NCBI RefSeq assembly: GCF_035658495.1
Contig: NZ_CP141944.1
Coordinates: 460,001 to 524,000, forward strand
Direction: 5' to 3'
Length of the DNA stretch: 64,000 nucleotides
Source of the DNA: Novosphingobium sp. RL4
GTDB lineage: Bacteria; Pseudomonadota; Alphaproteobacteria; Sphingomonadales; Sphingomonadaceae
Shown here: piece after piece, positions 8,723 to 17,952 of the stretch
How the letters are laid out: each line of letters opens with the position of its first letter
Numbering within the stretch: the stretch's first letter is position 1
Made by a program: the position numbers and the translations under genes
The notes under the pieces: model-generated
The model's database searches: none
What the model was told of the DNA's origin: nothing
The model's input: the letters and a program-made list of their open reading frames with translations, nothing else

Positions 8723-9064
8723 ATGGCCAAAGCAGACCGCCTCGAACGCATGGACAACCGCCGTGCCGATCTCGAAATCGAATATCGCGCCGCGCTCGTC
8801 GATGCGCTGCGTGTCACCGCCGCGGGGCAATGGGGCCTGTTCGACCACAACAAGGACAAGCAGGCCCGGGCCAAGGCGGCGCCGATGGTCGATGCGCTCA
8901 ATGAGCTGGCAGACGAGATCGACGATCTTCGCGAACAGCTCGACATGGAATGCTTCGCGCTCCATCAGGAATTCCTCGCCGCGCGCGGCCCGGTCCGGGC
9001 AGACGCGGTGGGAGAGCCGAAGCAGGCGCAGGCCTGGCTGGAGCGCCTGAAGCAAAACGGATAA
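8723..9064 (+). CDS. Hypothetical protein, 113 residues
   Basis: A soluble, highly charged, mostly helical protein starting MAKADRLERMDNRRADLE, with an AGGAG ribosome site before the ATG. It contains GQWGLFDHNKDKQARAKAAP and a probable coiled coil around LADEIDDLREQLDM. It follows the bestrophin gene by 40 bases on the same strand and may be in the same transcript. I recognise no characterised family and propose no function. Confidence 0.75.
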   Translation: MAKADRLERMDNRRADLEIEYRAALVDALRVTAAGQWGLFDHNKDKQARAKAAPMVDALNELADEIDDLREQLDMECFALHQEFLAARGPVRADAVGEPKQAQAWLERLKQNG

Positions 9065-9065
9065 C

Positions 9066-9141
9066 CACGCCGCCCGGGCGGCGTGCGCGCATTCCGGAAG
9101 GTCGCGGCGAATATCCGGGAGATTACCCCCGGATATTCCGC
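9066..9141. terminator. Two hairpins between converging genes
   Basis: CACGCCGCC and GGCGGCGTG (about 9066-9084) pair around a 2-base turn. GAATATCCGGG (9109-9119) pairs with CCCGGATATTC (9128-9138) in an 11-bp stem. They lie between converging genes (stops at 9064 and 9149), so a bidirectional terminator is likely, although T-runs are weak. Confidence 0.55.
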
Positions 9142-9148
9142 AAGGTGA

Positions 9149-10141
9149 TTACGCTCCGGCCGTCTCGAAAGCGTCCATCGTCAGTTCCAGGGACCGGATC
9201 TGCGCATCGGGGTCGAAGATCGCGCCGGACACGATCAGTTCGTCGGCGCCGGTGCGCTCGATGAAGGCGTGGATCTCATCCCGAACCCGCGCCGGCGTGC
9301 CGATGGCGCTGACCGAGCGGACCTGTTCGAGCATGGCCTTGGCCGGGCCGGGCAGGCCTTCGCGATAGTTGCGGATCGGCGGGGGCAGGCGTCCCGGCGT
9401 TCCCGTGCGCAGCGCGACGAAGCTCTGATCGGTGGAGGAGGCGAGGTAGCGGGCTTCCTCGTCGCTGTCCGCGGCAACCACGTTGATGGCGGCCATGAAG
9501 TGAGGCTTGTCCAGCACCTTGCCGGGCTGGAACCGCTCGCGGTAGATGCGCGCCGCCTCGTCGAGCATGGCGGGGGCAAAGTGCGAGGCGAAGGCGTAGG
9601 GCAGGCCGAGCATGGCAGCGAGCTGGGCACCGAACAGGCTGGAGCCGAGGAGCCACATCTCAACGTCCGCCCCGTCCGCCTGCGGCGAGGAGACCCCGCC
9701 CACCGCCTGTCCGGCGAAACGGGCCTGAAGCTCCACCACGTCCTGGGGAAAGCGTTCCGACGCGCCGTGGATGTCCTTGCGCAGGGCATTGGCAAGGCGG
9801 CCGTCCGCACCCGCTGCCCGGCCGAGGCCCAGGTCCACGCGGCCGGGGAACAGCGCCGCCAGCGTGCCGAACTGCTCGGCGATCACATAGGGAGTGTGGT
9901 TGGGCAGCATGATGCCGCCCGCACCGATGCGAATCGTCGATGTCGCCGCGCCGATGTGCGCGAGCACGACCGAAGTGGCGCCGCCCGCGATCCCGTCCAT
10001 CCCGTGGTGTTCCGCCACCCAGTAGCGCCCATAGCCGGCCTTTTCGGCAGCCTGCGCGGTGCGGGCGGAAATGGCGAGCGCTTCGGCGACAGTGCCGCCT
10101 TCGCGCACGGAGACGAGATCGAGGACGGAAAGCGGGATCAT
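9149..10141 (-). CDS. LLM class flavin-dependent oxidoreductase
   Basis: A 330-residue luciferase-like flavin oxidoreductase of the MsnO8/YhbW type. Visible are the LSVLDLV start, [12 protein letters not shown], the [13 protein letters not shown] strand, [19 protein letters not shown], and [27 protein letters not shown]. The family binds FMN (or F420 in some bacteria). The substrate is not predictable. It ends a hydrolase-TPR-LLM operon, and its ATG overlaps the TPR gene stop (10138-10141). Confidence 0.92.
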   Translation of the reverse strand: MIPLSVLDLVSVREGGTVAEALAISARTAQAAEKAGYGRYWVAEHHGMDGIAGGATSVVLAHIGAATSTIRIGAGGIMLPNHTPYVIAEQFGTLAALFPGRVDLGLGRAAGADGRLANALRKDIHGASERFPQDVVELQARFAGQAVGGVSSPQADGADVEMWLLGSSLFGAQLAAMLGLPYAFASHFAPAMLDEAARIYRERFQPGKVLDKPHFMAAINVVAADSDEEARYLASSTDQSFVALRTGTPGRLPPPIRNYREGLPGPAKAMLEQVRSVSAIGTPARVRDEIHAFIERTGADELIVSGAIFDPDAQIRSLELTMDAFETAGA

Positions 10142-11010
10142 GGCTTTGATGTTCCTTCTGGCCCCAGCTGGCTGAGGTATTCCTTGGCGGTGGCGGCGTA
10201 AGGGCTTTCGGGGCTCATGGTGAGCACCGAGTTCCAGCTACGGCGCGCGGCTTCGTCGCGACCCGCCATGACGGCGACGACACCGGCTTCGAGGCCGATC
10301 TCGGGGTCTTGCGGGGCAAGCTGCGCGGCTTTCTCGATCTGGGTCTGGGCTTCGATCAGCTTGTTCTGGCGGCGCGAAAGCGTGGCGGAAAGCAGCCAGG
10401 CCTGCGCATTGTCGGGATCGGCGGTGCGCGCGTCGGTGAGGGCGGCAGCGGCTTCGTCGTTCTGGCCGACCGAAACCAGCGCGCGGGCCCGGTCCAGCGC
10501 GATCGAACCGCCGAGCGAGCCGTCATTGGCGGTCTTCGCCTCGGCGGCTGCCGGGCCGAGCAGCATGAGCGCTTCTCCGGCCTTGCCGTCCGCCAGCGCG
10601 GCATTGCCTGCCATCGCGCCCAGCCGCGCACGGCTGAGATGGTCGCCGGGATCGGCGATGTCGCGGGCCTGGGTGAAGGCGGCGCGCGCTTCGTCCCAGC
10701 GGTTGAGGTCGGCAAGCGCAACGCCGAGGCAGAGTCCGGCGCGCACGCGTTCGCGGCCTTGCGCGCTGGAAAGGGCCTTGCGGGCGATATCCGCGGATCG
10801 TTCGGGATCGGCCTCCACCGCGAGCAGGCAGCCGTTCTCCGCCCGCAGCGGGAGCGGGCCGGAGAACTGGGCGGATTCGGAGCGTCGCTTGCGCTCCTGA
10901 TCTTCCTTCTTCTCGACGATTTCGCGCGGGAGCGCCGAGGCGTAAGGGCTGGAAATGCCGCCCGCGTCGAGAGTGGACTGCATCAGCATGAGGGGAAGAA
11001 GGAAGGGCAT
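10138..11010 (-). CDS. Tetratricopeptide-repeat protein
   Basis: A 290-residue protein made largely of TPR-type helix pairs from about residue 65 to 275 (A-x-A-x-x-x-A-x-x-x-L-x-P spacing; [25 protein letters not shown]). The N-terminus ([17 protein letters not shown]) is short and hydrophobic and may be a weak signal or anchor. TPR arrays mediate protein contacts. Translation is coupled to the downstream LLM gene, and the alpha/beta hydrolase ends 18 bases upstream. Confidence 0.85.
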   Translation of the reverse strand: MPFLLPLMLMQSTLDAGGISSPYASALPREIVEKKEDQERKRRSESAQFSGPLPLRAENGCLLAVEADPERSADIARKALSSAQGRERVRAGLCLGVALADLNRWDEARAAFTQARDIADPGDHLSRARLGAMAGNAALADGKAGEALMLLGPAAAEAKTANDGSLGGSIALDRARALVSVGQNDEAAAALTDARTADPDNAQAWLLSATLSRRQNKLIEAQTQIEKAAQLAPQDPEIGLEAGVVAVMAGRDEAARRSWNSVLTMSPESPYAATAKEYLSQLGPEGTSKP

Positions 11011-11028
11011 GGGGGGACGGTCCTTAGA

Positions 11029-11793
11029 TCAGGCCGCCGGATCGCGGGCGAGGATCAGTTCGGCAACCGTGCGCAGCAGCAGGTGGATGTCGGACTCGCG
11101 CGAGAGGCGGTGGTCACCGTCCTTGATGAGCGAGACCTGCACATCGGCTGAACGCAGGCGTTCGGACAGGCGCACGGAAATCTCCCAGGGCACTTCCTCG
11201 TCCCGCTGGCCGTGCAGCAGGCGGACCGGGCCGTCGAAGGCGATTTCCTTTTCCAGCATGAGGTTGGCCTGTCCGTCAGCCCAGAAGCCGGGGTGAGTCG
11301 GCGTGGGTTCGGGGCCGTAGGGATTGTCTTCCCAGATCGTTTCGCCATCCGCGAGAACGTTCTTGTCCATCTGGGCGATGCCCCATTCGGTGAAGTCGGG
11401 GGCGGCGGCGATGCCGATCAGGCCCCTGACCTTGTCCGGCCCGGATGCGGCCAGCGCCTCGGCGACCATCAGCATGAGCCAGCCGCCCATCGAGGAACCT
11501 ACCAGCACGACCTGCCCCAGCCCGGCCGCCTCGATCACCGCAAGCACTTCGTCCCGCCAGCGGGTGAGCGTGCCATCGGCAAAATCGCCGGGACTGTCGC
11601 CGCAGCCGGAATAATCGAGCAGGAGGCAGGGCCGTCCGCCCGCCCGGGCCGCTTCGAATACTGCCGTGGCCTTGCTGCCGGCCATGTCCGACATGTAGCC
11701 GGGCAGGAACACGATCGTGGGTCCGGTGCCGGGAGTGAAGCGGTGGGCGATGCGGCGCCCGTCGGGCAGCTCCAGATAACGCGTGTCGGTCAT
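11029..11793 (-). CDS. Alpha/beta hydrolase
   Basis: A 254-residue serine hydrolase with the nucleophile elbow GSSMG (near residue 100), an oxyanion strand TIVFLPGYMSDM, acidic residue in LHGQRDEEVP, and a terminal His in DGDHRLS. This layout is close to ABHD10-type thioesterases/esterases of alphaproteobacteria. It is the first gene of a three-gene operon with the TPR and LLM genes and diverges from the GT39 gene. Confidence 0.88.
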   Translation of the reverse strand: MTDTRYLELPDGRRIAHRFTPGTGPTIVFLPGYMSDMAGSKATAVFEAARAGGRPCLLLDYSGCGDSPGDFADGTLTRWRDEVLAVIEAAGLGQVVLVGSSMGGWLMLMVAEALAASGPDKVRGLIGIAAAPDFTEWGIAQMDKNVLADGETIWEDNPYGPEPTPTHPGFWADGQANLMLEKEIAFDGPVRLLHGQRDEEVPWEISVRLSERLRSADVQVSLIKDGDHRLSRESDIHLLLRTVAELILARDPAA

Positions 11794-11921
11794 GGCGGCT
11801 CATCTGGGGGGTGAGCGCTTTCAGGACAAGTGCCGATGATTGCAAGAGTTCCGGTTGCCCCGTTCGCGGTTCGCGGCATAAGGCAGTGTCAAAGCGCCTG
11901 AAACAGGAAGTCGCCCCCCGA

Positions 11922-13253
11922 ATGTCCGCGCAGATTCTCGACTTCCCCACGCGTCCCAGCCGTCTTGCGATGCGTCTCGAATGGTTCGCCACCGAACGTT
12001 CGGTGCTGCTGGCGATCTGGGCGCTCTATTTCGCGCTGCGGGTGGCGGTGCTGCTGATCGACGTGGCGCCCACTTCCGATGCCGCCTGGTACTTTGGCCG
12101 CGCGGCCAGCCTCGCCACCGGGCAGGGATATGCGGAAAACGGCATTCCCACGGCGTTCTGGCCTTCGGGCTGGCCGCTCGCGCTTTCCGTGGCGTTCCAC
12201 CAGTTCGGCATCTCGCAGGTTACGCTGGGTCTGTTCAATCTCGCTTCGGCGATGATGATCGGGGCGGTGACGCTGGCGCTCGGCCGCCACCTGTTCGCCA
12301 ACGAAGCGGCGGCGCGCGGCGGGCTGCTGCTTCTCGCGGTCTATCCCAATGCGATCGGCTATGTGCCCCTGGCCCTGACCGAGGTGTTCTACACGATGCT
12401 GCTGCTTGTCGGTTGCTGGACGGTGATCGTGCGGACCACTCGCTGGCAGCTGGTCGGAGCCGGGCTGGTCTTCGGATTTGCCACTCTGGTGAAGGCGCAG
12501 ACGCTGGTGGTGGTTCCGCTGCTGTTCGCGATCGACTGGCTGCGTGCCCGTCATGTCTGGCAGCGGCTTCCCGGCCTTCTGGCAGAGGGGGCGATCGTCG
12601 TCGCCGTGGCGGGGCTGGTGGTGTTGCCGTGGTCGCTCCGCAATCGCGCTGAGCTGGGCCACTGGGTCGCGGTGTCGACCAATGGCGGCTATACCCTGCT
12701 CACCGGGAACCACGATACCGCCACCGGCGACTATTCGCCCGATGCGCCGGTGGTGAAGCGGCTGATGGCGCGCGGCGATCTTGATGAAGTATCCCGCGAT
12801 GCCGAGGCGGGAAGACTCGGCGCGGCGTGGATCAGGGAGAATCCCGGAAAGTTTCTGGCGCTGGCGCCCCGGAAGCTGATGCGGCTCTGGCTTCCCGATG
12901 GCGAGGCGGAATGGGCCTATCAGGGCGGCGCGCCCGGCTATTCCCGGTTCGAGATCGCCTACCGCGCGGTGCGCTACCTCAATCAGGGCTACTACGCCCT
13001 GCTCATGCTGGGGTTCGTGCTGGCCTTCGTGGTCATGACCGTGCGGCGCCTGCATGAGCGGATGCGCTGGGCGGGCTGGTGGTTGCTGCCTTACGGTGTC
13101 GGGCTCTATCCGACGCTGATCTGCCTGGTGTTCTCGGGCCAGTCACGCTTCCATTACCCGGTCATGCCGTTCGTCTGCATGACCGTGGGCTGGCTGGTGG
13201 CGGCGGCGGTGGAGCGGATCGCATGGTCGCGGCGGAAGCCGATGATCCACTAA
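11922..13253 (+). CDS. GT39/ArnT-like membrane glycosyltransferase
   Basis: A 443-residue integral membrane protein with about ten hydrophobic segments and a first periplasmic loop containing the D-A-A-W-Y-F-G-R-A pattern of GT-C glycosyltransferases (acidic D after LIDVAPTS). It also has an N-G-G-Y-T-L-L-T-G-N loop typical of PMT/ArnT-like proteins. Such enzymes move a sugar from a polyprenyl-phosphate donor to a lipid or protein outside the inner membrane. The ATG at 11922 has AGGAAG upstream, and a more distal ATG at 11811 would add a polar, non-conserved leader. The stop codon lies inside the first copy of a 21-bp tandem repeat. Confidence 0.85.
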   Translation: MSAQILDFPTRPSRLAMRLEWFATERSVLLAIWALYFALRVAVLLIDVAPTSDAAWYFGRAASLATGQGYAENGIPTAFWPSGWPLALSVAFHQFGISQVTLGLFNLASAMMIGAVTLALGRHLFANEAAARGGLLLLAVYPNAIGYVPLALTEVFYTMLLLVGCWTVIVRTTRWQLVGAGLVFGFATLVKAQTLVVVPLLFAIDWLRARHVWQRLPGLLAEGAIVVAVAGLVVLPWSLRNRAELGHWVAVSTNGGYTLLTGNHDTATGDYSPDAPVVKRLMARGDLDEVSRDAEAGRLGAAWIRENPGKFLALAPRKLMRLWLPDGEAEWAYQGGAPGYSRFEIAYRAVRYLNQGYYALLMLGFVLAFVVMTVRRLHERMRWAGWWLLPYGVGLYPTLICLVFSGQSRFHYPVMPFVCMTVGWLVAAAVERIAWSRRKPMIH

Positions 13254-13309
13254 GCGATCAGAGCAGGCCACTAAGCGATCAGAGCAGGCCACTAAGCGAT
13301 CAGAGCAGG
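13247..13309. repeat. Perfect 21-bp tandem triplication over convergent stop codons
   Basis: Three identical 21-bp units (13247-13267, 13268-13288, 13289-13309; core CTAAGCGATCAGAG). Each unit has TAA in the plus frame of the GT39 gene and TGA in the minus frame of the small protein. Only the first TAA and the third TGA are used. Confidence 0.97.
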
Positions 13310-13467
13310 GCGGGCGCGATCACCCGCACGATCACCGTGCCTGTGGAGGCTTCCGCGCTTTCCGCCTTGCGATGGCCCGAAGCGCTGTCGTGAAGCAGCG
13401 TGAGGCCGACGGCGAGCGCGAGCGCCAATGCCACACCGGCCCCGATCCTGCCAAACCGCCCCGACAT
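13300..13467 (-). CDS. Small single-pass membrane protein, 55 residues
   Basis: A short frame starting MSGRFGRIGAGVALALALAVGL: one transmembrane or signal-anchor helix followed by a 30-residue polar tail (HDSASGHRKAESAEASTG) and a hydrophobic end (VIVRVIAPALL). It starts 3 bases after the XRE regulator stop, with GAAGGGGTGAAGG acting as ribosome site, so it is the third gene of that operon. Its stop is in the last copy of the 21-bp triplicate. The family is unknown. Confidence 0.65.
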   Translation of the reverse strand: MSGRFGRIGAGVALALALAVGLTLLHDSASGHRKAESAEASTGTVIVRVIAPALL

Positions 13468-13470
13468 CCT

Positions 13471-13662
13471 TCACCCCTTCAGGAAAATTTCCTCGATCCT
13501 CATAGCAAAAACCTCGGCAATGCGAAATGCCAGAGGCAGCGAGGGGTCGTACTTGCCGGTTTCGATGGCGTTGACGCTCTGCCGGCTGACTTCCAGCCGT
13601 TCGGCAAGGTCCTGCTGGCTCCATCCGCGCTCGGCACGCAGCACTTTCAGGCGATTGTTCAC
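13471..13662 (-). CDS. Small XRE-family helix-turn-helix regulator
   Basis: A 63-residue Cro/C1-type regulator that is almost nothing but the HTH (N-R-L-K-V-L-R-A-E-R-G-W-S-Q-Q-D-L-A, then V-S-R-Q-S-V-N-A-I-E-T-G-K-Y-D-P). It belongs to the short COG1476 (YozG-like) group often encoded beside a membrane protein. The GTG start at 13662 overlaps the TGA of the membrane protein gene (GTGA), so the pair is coupled. It is likely to autoregulate through the palindromic sites upstream of the operon (14153-14207). Confidence 0.9.
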   Translation of the reverse strand: MNNRLKVLRAERGWSQQDLAERLEVSRQSVNAIETGKYDPSLPLAFRIAEVFAMRIEEIFLKG

Positions 13663-14111
13663 GAACGGTCCGTTCCCGAGGTCGCGGTCTTGTCGGTGTC
13701 GCCGCCGATCCCGCCGAAAGTGAGGCGGTTGAACAGGGCGCCGACCGCCAGTCCCGCGCACCAGATCGGCATCACGAAGAACACCGGCAGGCGGGGCACT
13801 TCGGGGGAATAGAGTTCGAGAATGCCCCACATGCTGGTCGCCGCCAGCATCATTCCCGTGGCGACCAGGAACTTGCGCACTTCGAGCATGCGCAGATATT
13901 CGTCCTCCAGTTCCACCAGCAGGCGGCCCATCGCCCAGAGCCAGCCAATCACGGCCAGTCCGGGAAGGATGGAAATCGCGATGGTCCGCGCATCGGCCGG
14001 GGCGTGATCGGGAATCAGCGCGCTCGCCAGCGCGATCCCGCCCACATAGGCCGCGGTGATGGGAAGGAAGCGCAACATGTAGCGGCGGTGGGCCTGTTGT
14101 GACGAACCCAT
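13659..14111 (-). CDS. Four-helix membrane protein paired with XRE regulator
   Basis: A 150-residue protein with four hydrophobic segments (FLPITAAYVGGIALASAL; ISILPGLAVIGWLWAMG; LVATGMMLAATSMWGIL; LPVFFVMPIWCAGLAVGALF) and a charged loop LLVELEDEYLRMLEVRK between the second and third. Pairing with a tiny XRE regulator and a terminal GGDTDKTATS-like tail is a recurring sphingomonad arrangement. The membrane protein may sense envelope state or sequester the regulator, but that is inference. It is the first gene of the operon, with its promoter probably in 14112-14210. Confidence 0.8.
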   Translation of the reverse strand: MGSSQQAHRRYMLRFLPITAAYVGGIALASALIPDHAPADARTIAISILPGLAVIGWLWAMGRLLVELEDEYLRMLEVRKFLVATGMMLAATSMWGILELYSPEVPRLPVFFVMPIWCAGLAVGALFNRLTFGGIGGDTDKTATSGTDRS

Positions 14112-14500
14112 GTCCGGATTCTCCTCTTGGCAAGAATGGTCAAGGAAGCATTACAATGTGTAAAGTATCATTGTCATTTCGAGCGTCGGAGTCAAGCGTG
14201 CTTTACATCGAGGTCGGATCCGAACACGGGGTGACTTTTCCGGGCGGTGTCGCTACATGGGCGGCGATGACGCAACTGCGCACCGCCTCGATCACTGGCA
14301 CGACCACTACTACCACCCGGCGCTCCCGGGGGCGGTTGGTCGCGGCCTGATCGCGCTGCCACCGTCGCCCGGGGTTCGGGCGAGCGGCGTCACTCTCCCG
14401 AATTCGGCCAAAATAGCGGCGCCAGAGCTTCACCCGCGCGCGCCTCTGTGCCATTGGGCCAGGGAAATTCAGCGCGCCGGAAACGGGAAAGACGAGTTCG
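14112..14500. other. Divergent promoter region between the membrane/XRE operon and thrS
   Basis: A 389-base gap. The left part carries inverted repeats and a minus-strand TTGACT element (see the operator entry). The rest up to thrS shows no leader peptide, T-box or other RNA structure that I recognise, and I see no gene in it. Confidence 0.5.
14153..14207 (-). promoter_or_regulatory. Probable XRE operator and promoter
   Basis: ACAATG (14153-14158) and CATTGT (14169-14174) are perfect inverted repeats around TGTAAAGTAT. A second pair, TGTAAAG (14159-14165) and CTTTACA (14201-14207), is inverted around a minus-strand TTGACT candidate -35. This sits 40-95 bases upstream of the membrane-protein/XRE operon and is the expected place for autoregulation. 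Confidence 0.5.
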
Positions 14501-16498
14501 ATGTCCGAGATGTTCAAGATCAGCCTGCCCGACGGTTCGGTCCGCGAGATGCCGCAGGGCTCCACCCCGGCCGATGTCGCCGCCGCCATCGGTCCCGGCC
14601 TCGCCAAGGCCGCGCTTGCCGCGAAGATCGACGGCGAGCTGGTGGACCTGAGCCTGCCCTTCACCGGCGATGCCCAGCTTGCGCTGGTGACCAGCCGCGA
14701 CGAGGAGGAGGCGCTGGACCTCGCCCGTCACGACTTCGCACACGTCCTGGCCGAAGCGGTGCAGGCGCTGTTCCCCGGCACGCAGATCACCTTCGGCCCT
14801 TCGACGGACGATGGCTTCTACTACGACTTCGCCCCGAACCCGGAGCGCGGGCCGTTCACCGATGACGACCTTCCGGCCATCGAGGCCGAGATGCGCAAGA
14901 TCATCGCCGCCAACAAGCCGCTGCGCCGCGAGGTCTGGGACCGCGAAACGCTGATCAGCCGCTGGAAGCAGCAGGGTGAGAATTTCAAGGCCGAATGGGC
15001 CGCCGAACTTCCGGGCGACGAACCGCTGACCGTCTACTGGTCGGGCGAGGACTGGCTGGACATGTGCCGCGGCCCGCACCTGCCCTCGACCGGCAAGCTG
15101 GACCCGGCGGCCTTCAAGCTGACGCGCGTTTCCGGCGCCTATTGGCGCGGCGACCAGAAGAACGCGATGCTTTCGCGCATCTACGGCACCGGCTGGCTGA
15201 ACAAGAAGCAGCTTGCCGCGCACCTTACGCGCCTTGAAGAAGCCGCCAAGCGCGACCACCGCAAGCTGGGCAACGAGATGGACCTGTTCCACCTCCAGGC
15301 CGAAGCGCACGGTTCGGTGTTCTGGCACCCCAAGGGCTACGTGATCTATCGCGCGCTTGAGGATTACATGCGCCGCGCGATCAGCCAGGCTGATTGCAAG
15401 GAAGTGAAGACGCCGCAGGTCATGGACGCGCGGCAGTGGGAAGCGTCGGGCCACTGGGGCAAGTACCGCGAGAACATGTTCGTCATCCCCGACGAAGTGC
15501 CCAATACCGAGGATGACGGCCCGATCATCTCGGACGACGCGCAGTGGATGGCCCTGAAGCCCATGAACTGCCCGGCGCACGTCCTGATCTTCAAGCAGGG
15601 CATCAAGTCCTACCGCGACCTGCCGCTGCGCATCGTCGAGAACGGCTGCTGCCACCGTAACGAGCCGCACGGCGCGCTGCACGGTCTGATGCGCGTGCGC
15701 CAGTTCACGCAGGACGATGGCCACATCTTCTGCCGCGAAGACCAGATCGTCGGCGAAGTGCAGGCCTTCTGCGAGATGGCGGACCGCGTCTACAAGGACT
15801 TCGGCTTCACCTACTCGATCAAGCTGGCCCTGCGCCCGGACAACCGCATCGGCACCGAGGAGCAGTGGGACAAGGCCGAGGCCGAACTGCGCGACGCCGT
15901 CGTACGCGCGGGCCTTGCCACCGAGGAATACGGCTGGGAAGAACTGCCCGGCGAAGGCGCGTTCTATGCGCCCAAGCTGGAATGGCACCTGACCGACGCG
16001 ATCGGCCGCACCTGGCAGGTCGGCACGATCCAGTCCGACCGCATGCTGCCCGAACGCCTCGACGCGCACTACATCGGCGAAGACGGCGAGAAGCACCGCC
16101 CGGTCATGCTGCACCGCGCGATCTTCGGTTCGTACGAGCGCTTCATCGGTATCCTGATCGAGCACTTCGCCGGCAAGCTGCCGGTCTGGCTCGCCCCGGT
16201 TCAGGCCGTTGTGACCACGATCGTCTCCGACGCGGACAGCTATGCGCAGGAAGTTTCGCAGAAGCTCAGGGCCGCAGGCGTGCGCGTGGAGACAGACGTG
16301 CGCAACGAGAAGATCAACTACAAGGTGCGCGACCACTCGCTGAAGAAGGTCCCGCATCTGGTCGTGGTCGGCAAGCGCGAGGCCGAGGAAGGCACCGTCG
16401 CCATCCGCACGCTGGGGGCCGAGCACCAGAAGGTCATGACCCTCGACGATGCCATCGCCATGCTCAAGGCCGAGGCCACCGCGCCCGACTTGCGCTGA
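14501..16498 (+). CDS. thrS: Threonyl-tRNA synthetase
   Basis: A 665-residue enzyme that charges tRNA-Thr. Domains in order are a TGS domain (residues 1-65), the editing domain with zinc-type H77-x-x-x-H81, the class II catalytic core (PMNCPAHV Cys ligand, [13 protein letters not shown], and [23 protein letters not shown] motif 3), and the anticodon-binding domain ([10 protein letters not shown] to the end). Length matches full-length bacterial ThrRS with editing. It is followed by a GNAT and a spermidine-synthase-like gene rather than infC-rplT. A long open frame antisense to it is a shadow. Confidence 0.98.
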   Translation: MSEMFKISLPDGSVREMPQGSTPADVAAAIGPGLAKAALAAKIDGELVDLSLPFTGDAQLALVTSRDEEEALDLARHDFAHVLAEAVQALFPGTQITFGPSTDDGFYYDFAPNPERGPFTDDDLPAIEAEMRKIIAANKPLRREVWDRETLISRWKQQGENFKAEWAAELPGDEPLTVYWSGEDWLDMCRGPHLPSTGKLDPAAFKLTRVSGAYWRGDQKNAMLSRIYGTGWLNKKQLAAHLTRLEEAAKRDHRKLGNEMDLFHLQAEAHGSVFWHPKGYVIYRALEDYMRRAISQADCKEVKTPQVMDARQWEASGHWGKYRENMFVIPDEVPNTEDDGPIISDDAQWMALKPMNCPAHVLIFKQGIKSYRDLPLRIVENGCCHRNEPHGALHGLMRVRQFTQDDGHIFCREDQIVGEVQAFCEMADRVYKDFGFTYSIKLALRPDNRIGTEEQWDKAEAELRDAVVRAGLATEEYGWEELPGEGAFYAPKLEWHLTDAIGRTWQVGTIQSDRMLPERLDAHYIGEDGEKHRPVMLHRAIFGSYERFIGILIEHFAGKLPVWLAPVQAVVTTIVSDADSYAQEVSQKLRAAGVRVETDVRNEKINYKVRDHSLKKVPHLVVVGKREAEEGTVAIRTLGAEHQKVMTLDDAIAMLKAEATAPDLR

Positions 16499-16511
16499 CG
16501 ATGTGGCGCCG

Positions 16512-16955
16512 ATGATCCGGCCGGGCACTTCCGACGACGCCCCGCGCGCCTTCGCCATCTGGCGCGCGGCGGTGGAGGCCACGCACGGCTTCCTGTCGGC
16601 GCAGCACAAGGCCGAAATCGCCGTGCAGGTCGAACAGATGCTCCCGGCGGTCCCCTTGTGGATTGCCGAGGATGCAGGCGGCACGGCGCAAGGCTTCATG
16701 GTCTTCGCAGGCGGATCGATCGAAGCCCTCTTCGTCGATCCGGCGGTCCACGGGCGGGGTTTCGGCTCCGCGTTGGTCGCCCATGCCCTGATGCTGGAGC
16801 CGCAGGCCTGCGTCGATGCCAACGAACAGGCCGACAACGCCTTGCCCTTCTACGAATCGCGCGGTTTCAAGCGCACCGGCCGATCCGAGCGCGACGCGGA
16901 CGGCCGTCCCTATCCCATCCTTCACTTGCGCCATCCCGGAAAGACATCAGCATGA
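16512..16955 (+). CDS. GNAT family N-acetyltransferase
   Basis: A 147-residue acetyltransferase with the acetyl-CoA loop in VHGRGFGSALVAHAL (R-G-x-G-x type) and the C-terminal ALPFYESRGFKRTGRSERD segment common to YjaB/AAC(6')-like GNATs. The ATG at 16512 lies 13 bases after the thrS stop, so it is probably co-transcribed. Its stop overlaps the next ATG (ATGA at 16952-16955). The acceptor substrate is unknown. Confidence 0.88.
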   Translation: MIRPGTSDDAPRAFAIWRAAVEATHGFLSAQHKAEIAVQVEQMLPAVPLWIAEDAGGTAQGFMVFAGGSIEALFVDPAVHGRGFGSALVAHALMLEPQACVDANEQADNALPFYESRGFKRTGRSERDADGRPYPILHLRHPGKTSA

Positions 16956-17626
16956 TCAAGCGCGAACTCATCGACACCGCGTGGATTCCTGACGGGGAGA
17001 AGCTCGAACTCTACAAGCACGATCAGGACTTCATGATCGTGCTTGGGCACAACGAGCTTATGTCCTCGCGCAAGTGGGGTAGCGAGGAAGCGCTCGCCAC
17101 CATGTCCTGGGATCGCATCAAGGGCATCACCAAGCGCCCGCACATGCTGATCGGCGGCTACGGCATGGGCTTCACCTTGCGCGCGGCGCTCCGCACCCTG
17201 CCCGAGGATTCGAAGCTGACCGTGGTCGAACTGGTGCCCGAGATCATCGAATGGGCGCGTGGCCCGATGGCCGAACTGGCGCAGGGCTGTCTGGACAATC
17301 CCCGCGTCAACCTGGTCATGGGCGATGTCGCCCATGTCATCGACGCGGCACGGGCGGACTACGATGCGATCCTGCTCGATGTCGACAACGGCCCCGATGG
17401 GCTGGTGCGCGAGGACAACAACCAGATCTATTCGAAGACCGGGCTGCGGGCGGCGCGCAATGCGCTGACGCCCGACGGCGTGCTGGCGATCTGGTCCGCC
17501 GGGCCGGATCCCGCCTTCACGCGCCGGCTGGAACGCGCCGGCTTCAAGGTGGAAGAACTGAAGGTGCCCGCGCGCAGCAACGGCAAGGGGCCGAAGCACG
17601 TGATCTGGTTCGCCACGCCGGAATGA
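16952..17626 (+). CDS. Spermidine synthase-like SAM-fold protein
   Basis: A 224-residue class I methyltransferase-fold protein of the spermidine-synthase-like group. Motif I is IGGYGMGFTLRAAL, followed by LTVVELVPEII (acidic end of beta 2) and DYDAILLDVDNGPDGL, where polyamine synthases keep catalytic acids. It lacks the N-terminal beta domain of true SpeE, so polyamine synthesis is not assured. It is translationally coupled to the GNAT gene. Confidence 0.75.
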   Translation: MIKRELIDTAWIPDGEKLELYKHDQDFMIVLGHNELMSSRKWGSEEALATMSWDRIKGITKRPHMLIGGYGMGFTLRAALRTLPEDSKLTVVELVPEIIEWARGPMAELAQGCLDNPRVNLVMGDVAHVIDAARADYDAILLDVDNGPDGLVREDNNQIYSKTGLRAARNALTPDGVLAIWSAGPDPAFTRRLERAGFKVEELKVPARSNGKGPKHVIWFATPE

Positions 17627-17952
17627 GGCCAGCGGGCGGGAGAATGCTCCGCTCGCCCACATATCCGGCCCGATGCCGCGGCGGGGAGGGCGCTTCCCCC
17701 GAGACGCTGCCCGTCGATAACTCCCCGGACGATATCTTGCCGGTTCGAATTGCCGGCGCGGCGCCCAATTCCCGCGCGAGGCATTCGAGAGCGCCTCGGA
17801 GCAGGGATCGGACGGCGCGGATCGGCGGAAGACCTGCCGCCGTCCGATACGTTCGCGGCGTATCATCCGCAAATGCGAGATGCCGGGACGGGAAATTCAA
17901 TTTCGCCAAGGGGCATTGACCGCACGGCAAAATTGCCCGAACCCCACCGCCC
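17627..17952. other. Intergenic region without visible features
   Basis: About 326 bases between the spermidine-synthase-like gene and the ferredoxin reductase. I see no convincing ORF, tRNA or strong hairpin, and the 3' part presumably carries the reductase promoter. Confidence 0.5.

Noticed and set aside
13292..13624. 110-codon minus frame overlapping the XRE gene
   Set aside because: It is in a different frame from the XRE and the 55-residue micro-protein and has no motif. The small genes with coupled starts explain the same DNA better.
14390..16837. 815-codon frame opposite thrS and the GNAT
   Set aside because: Spans two real genes antisense and has no recognisable fold.
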